From the NCBI GenBank assembly GCA_900552155.1, contig URYU01000100.1:1-6443 (forward strand): a DNA stretch of 6,443 nt, in the 5' to 3' direction. Position numbers and translations under genes: made by a program. The first letter of the stretch is position 1; each line of letters opens with the position of its first letter. The DNA is from an uncultured Collinsella sp. (GTDB lineage Bacteria; Actinomycetota; Coriobacteriia; Coriobacteriales; Coriobacteriaceae). This document shows, piece by piece, positions 6,008 through 6,443 of this stretch. The notes beneath the pieces were generated by a model. The model was not told the origin of the DNA. It searched no databases and was given only the letters and a program-made list of their open reading frames with translations.

Positions 6008-6443
6008 ATGAAAAGCGCGGTCTTCTATGGAAAGCACGATCTCAGGGTCGAGGATTCGACAAAACCGACCGTGGGCAAGCGTGACGTTCTGATCAACGTC
6101 AAAGCTTGCGGCGTCTGCGGCACCGACGTGCATATCTATGAAGGCGACAAGGGTGCAGCCGACGTTACCCCGCCCACGATCCTTGGTCATGAGTTTGCGG
6201 GCGTTGTCGAGGCCGTGGGCAGCGATGTCACCGGCTTTAAACCGGGCGATCGCGTGTGCATCGACCCAAACCATCCCTGCGGCTGCTGCGAACCCTGCCG
6301 CGACGGAATCAACCACTACTGCGAGCATATGACCGGTTACGGCACCACCGTTAACGGCGGCTTTGCCGAGTACTGCTCCGTCGATATGCAGCAAGTCTAC
6401 AAGTTGGGCGATCTCACCAGCTTTGAGCAGGGCGCCATGACCG
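6008..6443 (+). CDS. zinc-dependent medium-chain alcohol/polyol dehydrogenase, 5' part
   Basis: An ATG with AAGGAG five bases upstream opens a frame of 145 codons that is still open at the window edge, so the C-terminal NAD(P)-binding domain is missing (family length about 340-350). The GroES-like catalytic domain is clear: Cys37 in ACGVCGTDVH (33-42) and His61-Glu62 in ILGHEFAGVVEAVG (58-71) are the catalytic-zinc signature. PGDRV (79-83) follows. Cys91, Cys94, Cys97 and Cys105 (CxxCxxCx7C) are the structural-zinc ligands. The start resembles sorbitol/L-iditol, threonine and butanediol dehydrogenases, which oxidise an alcohol with NAD(P)+; the substrate cannot be fixed from this half. It is transcribed divergently from the alpha-glucoside PTS gene, and operator-like sites are shared between them. 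A sorbitol or other polyol oxidation step linked to that sugar is therefore plausible but inferred. Confidence 0.93.
   Translation, partial: MKSAVFYGKHDLRVEDSTKPTVGKRDVLINVKACGVCGTDVHIYEGDKGAADVTPPTILGHEFAGVVEAVGSDVTGFKPGDRVCIDPNHPCGCCEPCRDGINHYCEHMTGYGTTVNGGFAEYCSVDMQQVYKLGDLTSFEQGAMT

Noticed and set aside
5990..6394. Minus-strand frame of 134 codons within the dehydrogenase gene
   Set aside because: The plus strand here encodes the full catalytic and structural zinc signatures with a good RBS and promoter, so the minus-strand frame is a shadow.

Overview
The window is a moderately GC-rich bacterial chromosome segment, with an AT-rich left edge and an AT-rich intergenic stretch before the right-hand gene. 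Gene content, codon choice (many C- or G-ending codons) and protein style suggest a gut actinobacterium of the Coriobacteriia, Collinsella-like. That placement is an inference from general familiarity and was not tested.

Layout. Positions 1-247 hold no convincing complete gene; a possible gene start points off the left edge. At 248-932 two small genes diverge: a 72-residue XRE-type DNA-binding protein (minus strand) and an unrecognised 129-residue protein (plus strand). Between them lies a perfect 24-bp palindrome that is very likely an operator. From 942 to 5650 all genes are on the minus strand. In transcription order they are a maltose/alpha-glucoside PTS permease of EIICB type (5650-4040), a family GH4 6-phospho-alpha-glucosidase (3884-2541), the universally conserved ATPase YchF (2413-1337) and a small DUF1648-type membrane protein (1325-942). 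The permease is followed by a hairpin with perfect 12-bp arms, and the glucosidase by a GC-rich compound hairpin. ychF appears to have its own promoter and to be translationally coupled to the DUF1648 gene. At 6008 a zinc-dependent medium-chain alcohol/polyol dehydrogenase begins on the plus strand and runs off the right edge.

How the parts work together. The permease imports and phosphorylates an alpha-glucoside, and the GH4 enzyme splits the resulting 6-phospho-alpha-glucoside to glucose 6-phosphate plus an aglycone. The 357-bp divergent region between the permease and the dehydrogenase carries repeated TTGTCTA half-sites next to promoter elements on both sides, so the two sides are probably under one regulator. 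This suggests the dehydrogenase acts on a product or co-substrate of the alpha-glucoside pathway; sorbitol released from maltitol is one candidate. The regulator and an EIIA protein are not in the window.

Most notable observations: the shared operator array between permease and dehydrogenase; a YchF in which the residue aligned with E. coli His114 is arginine, inside a lengthened loop; an 18-bp tandem duplication at the end of the permease gene; and the uncharacterised divergent XRE/orphan pair with its palindrome. I did not find clear evidence of a wholly new defence or mobile system here.
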